A model generated the notes under the pieces. That model was not told the origin of the DNA. It did not search any database and saw nothing but the letters and a program-made list of their open reading frames with translations. The translations under genes were made by a program, and so were the position numbers. A stretch of 12,721 nt of DNA from DASYSA01 sp036003885 (GTDB taxonomy: Bacteria; Acidobacteriota; Blastocatellia; UBA7656): positions 1 to 12,721 of the forward strand of contig DASYSA010000204.1 of NCBI GenBank assembly GCA_036003885.1. Reading direction: 5' to 3'. Positions within the stretch are counted from its first letter, which is position 1. The number at the start of each line of letters is the position of its first letter. Below are positions 1-6,554 of this stretch, piece by piece.

Positions 1-335
1 ACGGAGCGGTCCATGAGGAACACGGCGGCAGCAACCGAGAGAACGTAATAATCTGGGGTGTGCTCCTCGGGCTGACTGCCATCGAAGTCTTCCTGGCTTA
101 TAAACGACTCGACCTCACGTTGATGCTGATCATCCTGATGGGCCTGTCGATCATTAAAGCCGCGCTCATCGTCGCTTATTTCATGCACCTCAAGTTCGAG
201 AGGTTGAGTCTCATTCTGACGATAGTGCCAATCCTTGTAGTGCTCCTCTGCCTGTTCGCCACGTTCTTCCCCGACAGCAGGCGGATCAATGAGCTGAGAT
301 CTCATCCGGCCGTTCGCGCGGAAGAGGCAAAGTAA
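1..335 (+). CDS. Cytochrome c oxidase subunit IV, caa3/CtaF-like (5' partial)
   Basis: C-terminal 110 residues of a small subunit IV of a heme-copper cytochrome c oxidase, a membrane subunit thought to stabilise the core complex. The frame is open to the left edge (first full codon at position 3) with no start inside the window, so the N-terminus is missing. A His/Glu-rich stretch (HEEHGG) precedes three hydrophobic helices: around the IIWGVLLGLTAIEVFLAY segment, the LTLMLIILMGLSIIKAALIVAYFMHL segment, and a last helix rich in Leu/Val. The YFMHLKFE motif at the end of the second helix is typical of this family, which is usually about 100-130 residues long. It ends with TAA three bases before the next gene, so the two are almost certainly cotranscribed and the oxidase operon lies to the left. 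Family call is firm; exact oxidase type (caa3) is inferred from this subunit form. Confidence 0.87.
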   Translation, partial: GAVHEEHGGSNRENVIIWGVLLGLTAIEVFLAYKRLDLTLMLIILMGLSIIKAALIVAYFMHLKFERLSLILTIVPILVVLLCLFATFFPDSRRINELRSHPAVRAEEAK

Positions 336-338
336 AGG

Positions 339-596
339 ATGCCTGTTGAGTCCACAAGACTGAGATATTGGATCGTCGCGACGATCGCCATTGTGGCGTC
401 CCTGGCGATCTGGTGCGAGCCGGCGCTCGCCCAATGCGCGATGTGCAAGGAGGCCCTGGCGAACTCTGCCGAAGCGGCCGCCAGCGCAAGGCAATTCAAT
501 CTGGGTATCCTGGTTCTGCTGGCGCCTCCGGTGGCAATGTTTGCAGGGATATTCGTGATGGTCTACCGTTCGGGGAAAGCCGGGGGCCAGCGATAG
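339..596 (+). CDS. Small membrane-anchored periplasmic CxxC protein
   Basis: An 85-residue protein of unknown function. Residues 10-31 form a hydrophobic N-terminal segment ending in ALA, which could be a signal peptide cleaved before QC. The mature part begins with a CAMC motif (Cys33, Cys36), so a thiol pair lies just outside the membrane. A second helix spans about 54-76 and ends with a short basic tail. The Cys is not in a proper lipobox (Gln at -1), so it is not a lipoprotein. The ATG lies three bases after the oxidase subunit IV stop, so it belongs to the same operon. Short CxxC membrane proteins are often seen beside oxidase genes in Acidobacteriota; a role in metal or heme handling or thiol chemistry for oxidase assembly is a guess from position only. 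Confidence 0.75.
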   Translation: MPVESTRLRYWIVATIAIVASLAIWCEPALAQCAMCKEALANSAEAAASARQFNLGILVLLAPPVAMFAGIFVMVYRSGKAGGQR

Positions 597-642
597 AGTC
601 GGGTCACGTTTCAGAGTTCAAGAATCAACTCGCTGACTGTGA

Positions 643-661
643 GGTCCGGACCCTCCGGACC
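643..661. repeat. Perfect 8-bp hairpin overlapping a 9-bp tandem repeat
   Basis: GGTCCGGA (643-650) and TCCGGACC (654-661) form a perfect stem with a 3-base loop. The same bases also form a tandem repeat of GGACCCTCC (648-656 and 657-665). It lies 47 bases after the CxxC gene stop, where an operon terminator would be expected, but no T-run follows, so termination is uncertain. Confidence 0.45.
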
Positions 662-696
662 CTCCCACCAGTTCTAATTGTGAGTACAGACTGTCT

Positions 697-725
697 TTGA
701 CTCGGCAATGACGGATCGCTATAAG
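697..725 (+). promoter_or_regulatory. Sigma-70-type promoter of the DUF420 gene
   Basis: TTGACT (697-702), a 17-base spacer and TATAAG (720-725) match the housekeeping consensus 5/6 and 5/6. Only seven bases (726-732) separate the -10 box from the ATG at 733, so transcription should start at or next to the start codon. Confidence 0.7.
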
Positions 726-732
726 CTCTAGT

Positions 733-1164
733 ATGTTCATCGACATGATGCCGACTCTGAACGCGATCCTGAACGCGACCAGCGGCATACTCATAACAAT
801 TGGATTCATACTCATCCGTCGCAGACGAATCAGGGCTCATCGCGCGTGTATGATCGGAGCCGTCGTCTGCTCATCTCTCTTCCTGATCTCCTATTTGACC
901 TACCACGTCGGGTTCGCCAGGGGGGTGACGCGCTTCACGGGGACGGGGAGCGCGCGTTGGCTCTACTTCTCTATCCTGATCTCGCACACCATTCTTGCGG
1001 TGACCATCGTGCCGTTCGTGATTGTGACGCTGAGGCGGGCGCTGCGAGGAGAGTTTTTGAAGCACAGGCGGGTCGCGCGGTGGACCTTTCCGATGTGGCT
1101 GTATGTGTCAGTTACCGGCGTAGTGGTCTACTTCATGCTCTATCATCTGTACCCGTCACGGTGA
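733..1164 (+). CDS. DUF420 family membrane protein (CtaM/YozB-like oxidase assembly factor)
   Basis: A 143-residue integral membrane protein with about four helices (roughly 13-29, 40-60, 77-100, 118-138). It shows the DUF420 signatures: PTLNAILNATSG near the start, RAHRACM, SYLTYH, a Gly-rich turn before LYFSILISHTILA, and MWLYVSVTGVVVY. Four well-placed histidines (36, 58, 85, 111) match the family's conserved His residues. The Gram-positive relative CtaM is needed for a functional aa3 oxidase, and the oxidase genes just upstream support a similar assembly role; this is inferred, not shown. It has its own strong promoter. No Shine-Dalgarno sequence precedes ATG 733 or the in-frame ATGs at 745 and 748; 733 is kept because it coincides with the predicted transcript start. 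The 3' end converges on the WD40-caspase gene. Confidence 0.88.
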   Translation: MFIDMMPTLNAILNATSGILITIGFILIRRRRIRAHRACMIGAVVCSSLFLISYLTYHVGFARGVTRFTGTGSARWLYFSILISHTILAVTIVPFVIVTLRRALRGEFLKHRRVARWTFPMWLYVSVTGVVVYFMLYHLYPSR

Positions 1165-1198
1165 TGTGCAGACCTGTACGGGCGGATCACCCTCACTT

Positions 1199-1234
1199 GG
1201 TGACGGGGTCAGGCCCTCGATTCTGCGATTCGGA
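1199..1234 (+). repeat. REP-like dispersed repeat, copy A
   Basis: Contains a GGGGTCAGG core followed by CCCTCGATTCTGCGATTC. A 26-base stretch is identical, in reverse complement, to copy C near 7981-8006. It lies between two convergent genes. A degenerate relative sharing only the ACGGGGTCAGG head follows at about 1250-1260. Small intergenic repeats of this kind are often spread by REP-associated (RAYT) transposases, but none is encoded here. Confidence 0.6.
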
Positions 1235-1279
1235 CTTCAGAGCTGAGGTAACGGGGTCAGGACGTTCATTGTTCCTCTT

Positions 1280-4200
1280 TCAATTCACCAGAGCCAGCGG
1301 GAAGTCCATTCCTCTGGATGAAGAGACCGGATACTGCGCTTCGGTCTTATACTTCTTTGACACTTCAGGCAATTGAGTATTGATATACTGAAACAGGCCC
1401 AACACCGTCACCTGATTTTTTGACGAGGGAGCCGCCGCTTCACCGTTCAACGCCTTCAACAGCAAATAGGTAAACACCCCGTGCCCGAGTTCCTTCACCT
1501 CCGCCGCCTGTTGGTCGCCGGTTGAAGCTGCCATCACGTGAACTCCAGTCGACCGACCAAGCTGCATCAGCGCCTTGCGATCTTCGTAGCCCCGAAACGA
1601 CACCAGCACCGAACCGGACTTGCACGCGTCGATCAACAAAAGAACTTTCTGTGATCGCATTTGCGTGACCTCATTCGACATCATTGTCGATGAGATGCTG
1701 GCCGATCGGACATCATCCTCGGCCTCGGGGCGAGTCACCTCATAAGGAATGAAGTACCACTCGTTGCCCGAACTGTCGCCGTGTCCCGAGAAGTACAAGA
1801 TCACCACATCCTGCTCCTGCGCCTTCTCCCTCATGGTCCGGAATGCGGTCAGGACGTTGGCTCTGGTCGCATCCGCGTTGAAGATCCTGGTTATGTTGAC
1901 CTCCCGAAACAGCCGGGGGCCGTTCTTCTCGTAGTAGCGCGCAATCGCCTCGGCATCCGGAACCGCGAAATTCAAATTCAGCGACGAATTCTTGTACTCA
2001 TTAACCCCCACCACGAGCATGTAGAGGGCAGCCTCCCTCTTTGGAGCGAGTAGCGTGACCGCCATCTCGTACGGCCTGCTCTCCGTGCGATCTCTGCTGA
2101 AAGCGATTGCTTTGAATGTGTTATTGCCGTCGGCGAGCAAGACTCGGTAGCTCACGGTATCCTGGGTCTTATTCTTGACTATCAGTCCACGCTGGCCCGG
2201 GCTGATCACCTTGCCGTTTTGATAGAGCCGAATGTCATCTACTCCGCCTCCCAGATCCTTCGCTTGAACCTTGATCTCGAGCTCCGGATTAGTGACGCTC
2301 GTATCCATTCCAGGCGAGAGGATCTTGACCTCGGGCGGCGTTGCAAAGCCGGTCGCGATTGTGTATTCGGGGGTCACCTTCTTGTTCTGGAGCACTTCGG
2401 GGATGACCTCCGGCCGGAAGTACTTGTCAAAGAACTGGTCAAAGTCGTAGACCTTGCTACTCATGCGCCAGGAAACATATTGCGAGCCCTTCTCCGAGCC
2501 GTTGTAATAACCTGCGGGCGTGTAGGCGACCCAATTCCCGTCGTTAAATGCGAGCAGACTGGCAAGTTGTTGTCTCGATTCCACAGACCAGACCTTCGCC
2601 GTCGTGTCCGCACTACCTGAAGCGAGCCGCTTTCCGTCCGGGCTGAAGACCACAGATGTAACGGGGCCGGTATGCCCCTCGATCGCTCCGATGAGTTTGC
2701 CGGTCCCGGAATCCCATACCCTGACTTTCTTGTCGTAGCTCCCCGAGGCGAGAGTCCTGCCGTCCGGACTGAAGGCGACTGCAAGGTTATCGCTCGCGAT
2801 CCCTTCGAGAGTACGGATCGTATTACCGGTTTCGACGTCCCAGAGTTTGATCGTCTTATCCACGCTCGCGGAAGCCAGCGTCTTCCCATCCGGACTGAAG
2901 GCAATCGAACGGACCTCGGACGCATGACCATCGAAGGTACGAATTGGCCTGCCGGTTGTTGAGTCCCAGAGCTTGACGGTCTTGTCGACGCTTCCCGAGG
3001 CAAAGCTCCTGCCATCAGGACTGAAGGCCACCGACGCAACCATGCTGTTGTGGCCTCTGACCGTGTGCATCAACTTTGCGGACGCAACATTCCACATATT
3101 GATGGTATTGTCGTAGCTACCCGATATGACTGTCTTACTGTCGGGACTGAAAGCGATCGAGATGACGTCGTAGGAATGACCGGTCAACGTCCGAGGTGGC
3201 CTGTCGCCGGTCGCGTCCCACAGTTTGACAGTGCGGTCCCAGCTTGCCGAGGCGATCGTCTTGCCGTCCGGGCTAAAAGCGATCGCGCCAACCTCCGACG
3301 AGTGCCCCTCGAGGACACGAATCAAGTTTCCGCTGGCGGAGTCCCAGAGCTTGATCGTTCGCCAGCTCGCGGACGCGATCACTCGTCCGTCGGGGCTAAA
3401 AGCGACTGAGCGCACGTCTGAGGAATGACCTTCAAGAGAGCCGATCAGTTTGCCGGTACCCGCTTCCCACAGACCGATGGTCTTCCAACCACCCGCGGCA
3501 ATCATCTTTCCGTCCGACCTGAGCGCGACGCATGTGATTGTGCTGGGATGATTGTCAAAACTGCTGGGCGGTGCGTCGAAGACGCGGATCACCTTGAACG
3601 TATCGAGGTTCCAGAGCCTCACTGTTTTGTCGTGACTCCCGGAGGCGAGAGTCTTGCCATCAGAGGCGAAGGTAACTGCGATGACGGCCGCGGAATGGCC
3701 GTCGAGACTGCGGATCATGCTCCCGCTCGCCGGGTCCCAGAGCTTGATTGTCATATCTCCACTCGCGGATGCGAGTGTGCGGCCATCGGGACTGAATGCG
3801 ACCGAGCGGACTTCAGCGGCGTGTCCCACGATAGTGCGAATCAGCCGGTCGTCACCGGTGTCCCAAATCTTGATTGTCTTGTCGGCGCTAGCAGAAGCCA
3901 GCGTCTTTCCATCGGGGCTGAAGGCCACCGACGTCACCTCGCTTTTGTGATCCTCAAGGCTGCTGATTAATTCGCCGTTGTTAGCGTCCCAAAGATCGAT
4001 GGTCCTGTCGCTGCTACCCGAGGCGATCGTCTTGCCATCCGGGCTGAAGGCAACCGTGAGCACATCGTCGGTATGGTCCGATAAGGTGCGAATCATTCTC
4101 CCCGTGGCGACATCCCAGAGCTTGACGGTATTGTCTACGCTGCCCGACGCAATGTTCCTGCCGTTGGGGCTGAATGCGATCGAAGTGATATTGTCCGGAT

Positions 4201-4462
4201 GTCCTTCGAGGCTCCGGACCAGCCGTCTGGAGACGGTATCCCATATCTTGATGGTCTTGTCGGCGCTTCCAGAAGCCAGCAGTGTGCCGTCGGGACTGAA
4301 CGCGACGGAGCGAACGTTATCCGTATGCCCGTTCTGAATCACCAGATCGGGCTTCTCTCTCTCGGGAGGTTGCAGCCGCTGCTGAGCATGGCCGGACGCC
4401 AGGGCAGCAACCGCAACCAATGACACGACAACAGCCTTCTGTAACCGCAGAAGATAACTCAA
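1280..4462 (-). CDS. Secreted WD40 double-propeller caspase-like (C14) protease
   Basis: A 1060-residue exported protein. Residues 1-26 are a signal peptide (basic N-region, AVVVSLVAVAALAS core, likely cleavage after GHA). Residues 46-638 hold 14 WD40 repeats, mostly exactly 42 residues (H-x-x-x-V-x-S-V-A-F-S-P-D-G ... ASGS-x-D-x-T-I-K-LWD), enough for two seven-bladed propellers. A DGNWVAYTPAGYYNGSEKG segment and an Ig-like domain (about 713-807) link to a C-terminal caspase fold (about 814-1055). The catalytic dyad is visible: His894 in YFSGHGD and Cys947 in LLLIDACKSG. Asp945 sits where metacaspases have an S1 acid, hinting at cleavage after Arg/Lys (inference). The start is TTG: GAGGAGAAGGGAG lies six bases upstream, the signal peptide begins there, and no in-frame ATG occurs before the WD40 repeats. 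The propellers probably bind partners or substrates in the periplasm or outside the cell. Substrate unknown. Confidence 0.95.
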   Translation of the reverse strand: MSYLLRLQKAVVVSLVAVAALASGHAQQRLQPPEREKPDLVIQNGHTDNVRSVAFSPDGTLLASGSADKTIKIWDTVSRRLVRSLEGHPDNITSIAFSPNGRNIASGSVDNTVKLWDVATGRMIRTLSDHTDDVLTVAFSPDGKTIASGSSDRTIDLWDANNGELISSLEDHKSEVTSVAFSPDGKTLASASADKTIKIWDTGDDRLIRTIVGHAAEVRSVAFSPDGRTLASASGDMTIKLWDPASGSMIRSLDGHSAAVIAVTFASDGKTLASGSHDKTVRLWNLDTFKVIRVFDAPPSSFDNHPSTITCVALRSDGKMIAAGGWKTIGLWEAGTGKLIGSLEGHSSDVRSVAFSPDGRVIASASWRTIKLWDSASGNLIRVLEGHSSEVGAIAFSPDGKTIASASWDRTVKLWDATGDRPPRTLTGHSYDVISIAFSPDSKTVISGSYDNTINMWNVASAKLMHTVRGHNSMVASVAFSPDGRSFASGSVDKTVKLWDSTTGRPIRTFDGHASEVRSIAFSPDGKTLASASVDKTIKLWDVETGNTIRTLEGIASDNLAVAFSPDGRTLASGSYDKKVRVWDSGTGKLIGAIEGHTGPVTSVVFSPDGKRLASGSADTTAKVWSVESRQQLASLLAFNDGNWVAYTPAGYYNGSEKGSQYVSWRMSSKVYDFDQFFDKYFRPEVIPEVLQNKKVTPEYTIATGFATPPEVKILSPGMDTSVTNPELEIKVQAKDLGGGVDDIRLYQNGKVISPGQRGLIVKNKTQDTVSYRVLLADGNNTFKAIAFSRDRTESRPYEMAVTLLAPKREAALYMLVVGVNEYKNSSLNLNFAVPDAEAIARYYEKNGPRLFREVNITRIFNADATRANVLTAFRTMREKAQEQDVVILYFSGHGDSSGNEWYFIPYEVTRPEAEDDVRSASISSTMMSNEVTQMRSQKVLLLIDACKSGSVLVSFRGYEDRKALMQLGRSTGVHVMAASTGDQQAAEVKELGHGVFTYLLLKALNGEAAAPSSKNQVTVLGLFQYINTQLPEVSKKYKTEAQYPVSSSRGMDFPLALVN
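2549..4327 (-). repeat. Fourteen 126-bp WD40 coding repeats
   Basis: The repeats follow one another without linkers, each 126 bp (42 codons). Exceptions are blade 6 (seven extra codons, ending DAPPSSFDN) and blades 7 and 8 (one codon short each). Blade 13 begins with Ile instead of His. The regular length implies growth by unequal recombination. Confidence 0.93.
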
Positions 4463-4585
4463 GAGATGCTCCCTTCTCCTCGTGGCACACTCAGAGGTCC
4501 TGCCTGCGTGGGGGCGAGAGACTCTGCTAGCGGATCACTGTCCAAACAATAACATCCAACGTGTTGTGGCAGCCTTTTCTCACAA

Positions 4586-4615
4586 ATTGTAAGCCCCTTT
4601 CGGTACATGCGGCAA
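4586..4615 (-). promoter_or_regulatory. Sigma-70-type promoter of the WD40-caspase gene
   Basis: On the minus strand TTGCCG (4615-4610), an 18-base spacer and TACAAT (4591-4586). Predicted start near 4579 gives a leader of roughly 117 nt before the TTG start at 4462. Confidence 0.55.
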
Positions 4616-4851
4616 AGCGAAGTCAGGCCCCCGCTGCCGCCTCCAAAGACCAACCCCGGGAGTGGCTGCGAGCCCAGACTCCATTTGGGTCCTTCCCGCA
4701 TATGAATACGGTAATCCCCCAACCAGTAGATGGGGGGACCCTTCGACATGGCCTGGAACAAGGGAGTCCCGGGCTTCAGACTCCCGGGACCTTCAGGCTA
4801 TTCTCGCAACCGAGTCCACTTTCAGTTTCCCTAAACCCCAGTGTCGCCGTC

Positions 4852-4880
4852 TTTACCATTCGTGCCGGGTCCTCTATAGT
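4852..4880 (+). promoter_or_regulatory. Sigma-70-type promoter of the membrane protein gene
   Basis: TTTACC (4852-4857), a 17-base spacer and TATAGT (4875-4880). Predicted transcript start near 4887, about 26 nt before the CTG start proposed for the next gene. Confidence 0.6.
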
Positions 4881-4912
4881 ATGCGGGACATTCGAAAGAC
4901 ACGGAGTCAGCC

Positions 4913-5503
4913 CTGGCTACGACGCGCAGCAACAAACTCAAGGAAGTCGCCGACTGGCTGAGTATTGCCGAGATAGCAGGCTTCCCATTTGAGACCTTCG
5001 CCGAGATGCAGGCAGCCGTGACCGAGCGTAAGTTCAAAGTCGGCGTCGACCCGCTCGCGGCGGCCGAATGGTCTGAAGCCTTCAACAGTCGCTCAAAGAG
5101 GGTCGTAGTAACAGCTCTATCGCTGTTGCTTATAGCAGCGGGGGCCGCTTCTGTTGTGGTCGCCCTCGCGATCGAAGATTACTGGCTGCTTGCGGCATTG
5201 CCGATACAGGCCCTGGCGTTCTACGTGTCGCATCCGGCCTCGACAATCCGAAAGTGGGTGACGGTTGGAGGGGTCGCTTCTGTTATTCTGTTCGTAAATC
5301 TCCTGTTGAACCATTTGACGACGGCTGCCGCGCTCACAGCGTACGCCGGATTGACGTTCGCAGCGGTTCGGGCCGCCGCCTTTACAGCCAACTCCGCGTT
5401 TCGCAAAGCGCTCCTGTCCGATGAAGGCCTCTTCCTGATCGCCTATTCAAGGGGTGTGTGCAGCCTGCGCGAGAAGGCAAGCGAACGTGTCTTTCAGAGA
5501 TAG
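4913..5503 (+). CDS. Hypothetical multi-helix membrane protein (probable CTG start)
   Basis: Function unknown. From the first ATG (5006) it would be 165 residues, but that ATG has no ribosome site and the frame stays open and GC3-rich upstream. An in-frame CTG at 4913 has GGAG six bases before it (4903-4906) and lies about 26 nt after a good promoter, giving 196 residues. The added N-terminus (…EVADWLSIAEIAGFPFETFAE…) looks like protein and contains an amphipathic helix. A stop TAG closes the frame at about 4877-4879. Four hydrophobic segments follow a soluble N-terminal region: about 5101-5163, 5170-5220, 5260-5310 and 5325-5385, and then a basic cytoplasmic tail (SLREKASERVFQR). No catalytic motif is seen. 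It may be coexpressed with the HEAT protein gene starting about 100 bases downstream. Real gene: likely; exact start: moderate. Confidence 0.72.
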   Translation: MATTRSNKLKEVADWLSIAEIAGFPFETFAEMQAAVTERKFKVGVDPLAAAEWSEAFNSRSKRVVVTALSLLLIAAGAASVVVALAIEDYWLLAALPIQALAFYVSHPASTIRKWVTVGGVASVILFVNLLLNHLTTAAALTAYAGLTFAAVRAAAFTANSAFRKALLSDEGLFLIAYSRGVCSLREKASERVFQR

Positions 5504-5507
5504 GTGC

Positions 5508-5537
5508 TTGACCCTCCCGCGGACAGCCTCCTACAAT
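5508..5537 (+). promoter_or_regulatory. Sigma-70-type promoter of the HEAT protein gene
   Basis: TTGACC (5508-5513), an 18-base spacer and TACAAT (5532-5537), each 5/6 to consensus. It begins four bases after the upstream stop codon; predicted start near 5544. Confidence 0.7.
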
Positions 5538-5605
5538 CTCTTTCACACCTCATGACGATTGGCATCAAGGATTGCTTTCGCGGCGATCAAGGAGACAGGT
5601 CAACT

Positions 5606-6493
5606 GTGATAGATCAGGAAGTGATTAAGGACGAGGAGATCCCGGCTCTTAAGGAGTTTCCACTCAGACGACGAGTCCCCTGGCCGATGCTTCTGGTAGC
5701 GGCGTTGTTTGTCATCGTGGCCTTCCTGTCGTGGTACGGCTCCTGGTTCGGCCGGCCGCTCTCGGATTCTCAGATTGAGACCTACCTGAAGGACCAGCAG
5801 AAGCCGCGGAACGCCCAGCATGCGCTCGCATTCATCGCTTCTCGAATGACCCAGGGTGATCAGTCGATGAGCCGTTGGTACCCCGCGGTTATCGCGTCGT
5901 CGACGCATACTACACCTCAGGTGCGCCTGATGGCTGCCTGGGTGATGGGGCAGGATAAATCACGCGAGGAGTTTCACTCGGCGCTTCGGCCTTTGCTGAG
6001 CGACTCGGACCCCGGCGTTCGGCACAATGCGGCCCTCTCTCTGGTTGTATTCGGCGATCCGGCCGGGCGCCACGAACTAACCGATATGCTTGAGTCTCAC
6101 ACGATCCGCGCCGTCACAACGGGAACGGCGGAATTGATCGTCGACGACGAAGGCGTTCAGGTTGCTCCGGGCGCGCCGTTGGTTCGAATAAAGCAGGACG
6201 ACGGTCAGACGCGCGAGATTCATGCAGTAGAAGAAGCGAGGGTCGAGTTGCTGAAGACTTCAGACGGAGCCCGGGTGGAGGACGGAAGTGAACTTGTTGT
6301 TCTTGCCCCTTCGACGGAACAGGCATGGGAGGCATTGAGGGCGCTCTACATCGTGGGCGGACAGGACGACATCCGGTTCATCGAACGTTATGCACGCCCG
6401 TTTGCCGGGTTACCTGATCGAATTCAGAAGCAGGCACTCGCGACGATTGAGGCGATTCGAACTCGAGATCAGAATAGCGCGGCAGGAAGATAA
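5606..6493 (+). CDS. Membrane-anchored HEAT-repeat protein with inserted barrel-sandwich domain
   Basis: A 295-residue protein of unknown function. A short acidic/basic N-terminus is followed by one membrane helix (about 26-49), then a soluble domain. Residues about 103-163 look like HEAT repeats (TPQVRLMAAWVMG..., DPGVRHNAALSLVVFGD). Residues about 165-235 form two hammerhead-like halves (TGTAELIVDDEGVQVAPGAPL and ARVELLKTSDGARVEDGSEL), the pattern of biotinyl/lipoyl barrel-sandwich domains, but without the biotin- or lipoyl-accepting Lys motif. A further helical HEAT-like part (237-287) follows, so the barrel is inserted between helical repeats. The frame could open at GTG 5504, but the promoter lies inside 5504-5537 and AGGAG (5590-5594) precedes GTG 5606, which I prefer. 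Likely a protein-interaction adaptor at the inner membrane; the side it faces is not certain. Confidence 0.85.
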   Translation: MIDQEVIKDEEIPALKEFPLRRRVPWPMLLVAALFVIVAFLSWYGSWFGRPLSDSQIETYLKDQQKPRNAQHALAFIASRMTQGDQSMSRWYPAVIASSTHTTPQVRLMAAWVMGQDKSREEFHSALRPLLSDSDPGVRHNAALSLVVFGDPAGRHELTDMLESHTIRAVTTGTAELIVDDEGVQVAPGAPLVRIKQDDGQTREIHAVEEARVELLKTSDGARVEDGSELVVLAPSTEQAWEALRALYIVGGQDDIRFIERYARPFAGLPDRIQKQALATIEAIRTRDQNSAAGR

Positions 6494-6504
6494 GGGAAAC
6501 CCCA

Positions 6505-6549
6505 GGTACCGAGTGGTAAGTGACGGTAGTCATCTCACCACTCGTTACC
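6505..6549. terminator. Bidirectional terminator-like hairpin
   Basis: GGTACCGAGTGGT (6505-6517) pairs with ACCACTCGTTACC (6537-6549), 12 of 13 positions, with a small inner TGAC/GTCA stem. It sits in the 61-base gap between two convergent genes, where it could terminate both. T-runs are absent, so it could instead only stabilise 3' ends. Confidence 0.55.
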
Positions 6550-6554
6550 CGCCA

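Larger units (their letters stand above)
4463..4912. other. Divergent intergenic region with GC-rich hairpins
   Basis: About 450 bp without a convincing gene between the two divergent genes. It carries the two outward promoters and several inverted repeats. The clearest is GTCCCGGG (4766-4773) with CCCGGGAC (4783-4790), a perfect 8-bp stem with a 9-base loop. A nested pair lies just before it: GGGTCC/GGACCC (4687-4692 with about 4736-4741) around TCCCCC/GGGGGA (4715-4720 with about 4733-4738). Short reading frames here lack supported starts and recognisable content. Confidence 0.55.

Noticed and set aside
368..700. Overlapping 110-residue plus-strand reading frame
   Set aside because: It overlaps the CxxC gene in another frame, lacks a ribosome site and has an arginine- and glycine-rich shadow composition.
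2461..3039. Second minus-strand reading frame within the WD40 gene
   Set aside because: A +1 shadow of the same repeats, very rich in Arg/Pro/Ser, with no start signal.
2219..4337. Many plus-strand reading frames opposite the WD40 array
   Set aside because: They are antisense shadows of the repeats; the same periodic 42-residue pattern appears in each, which is expected from repetitive DNA.
1280..4462. Antiviral caspase (CRISPR or gasdermin-linked) interpretation
   Set aside because: No CRISPR array, gasdermin, reverse transcriptase or other defence gene is near, and the protein has a signal peptide.
4459..4761. 100-residue minus-strand reading frame upstream of the caspase gene
   Set aside because: It spans the promoter and leader of the gene, has no recognisable domain and no good ribosome site.
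5504..5605. Extended N-terminus of the HEAT protein from GTG 5504
   Set aside because: The stretch contains the gene's -35 and -10 boxes and does not look like protein; a start at 5606 has a ribosome site.
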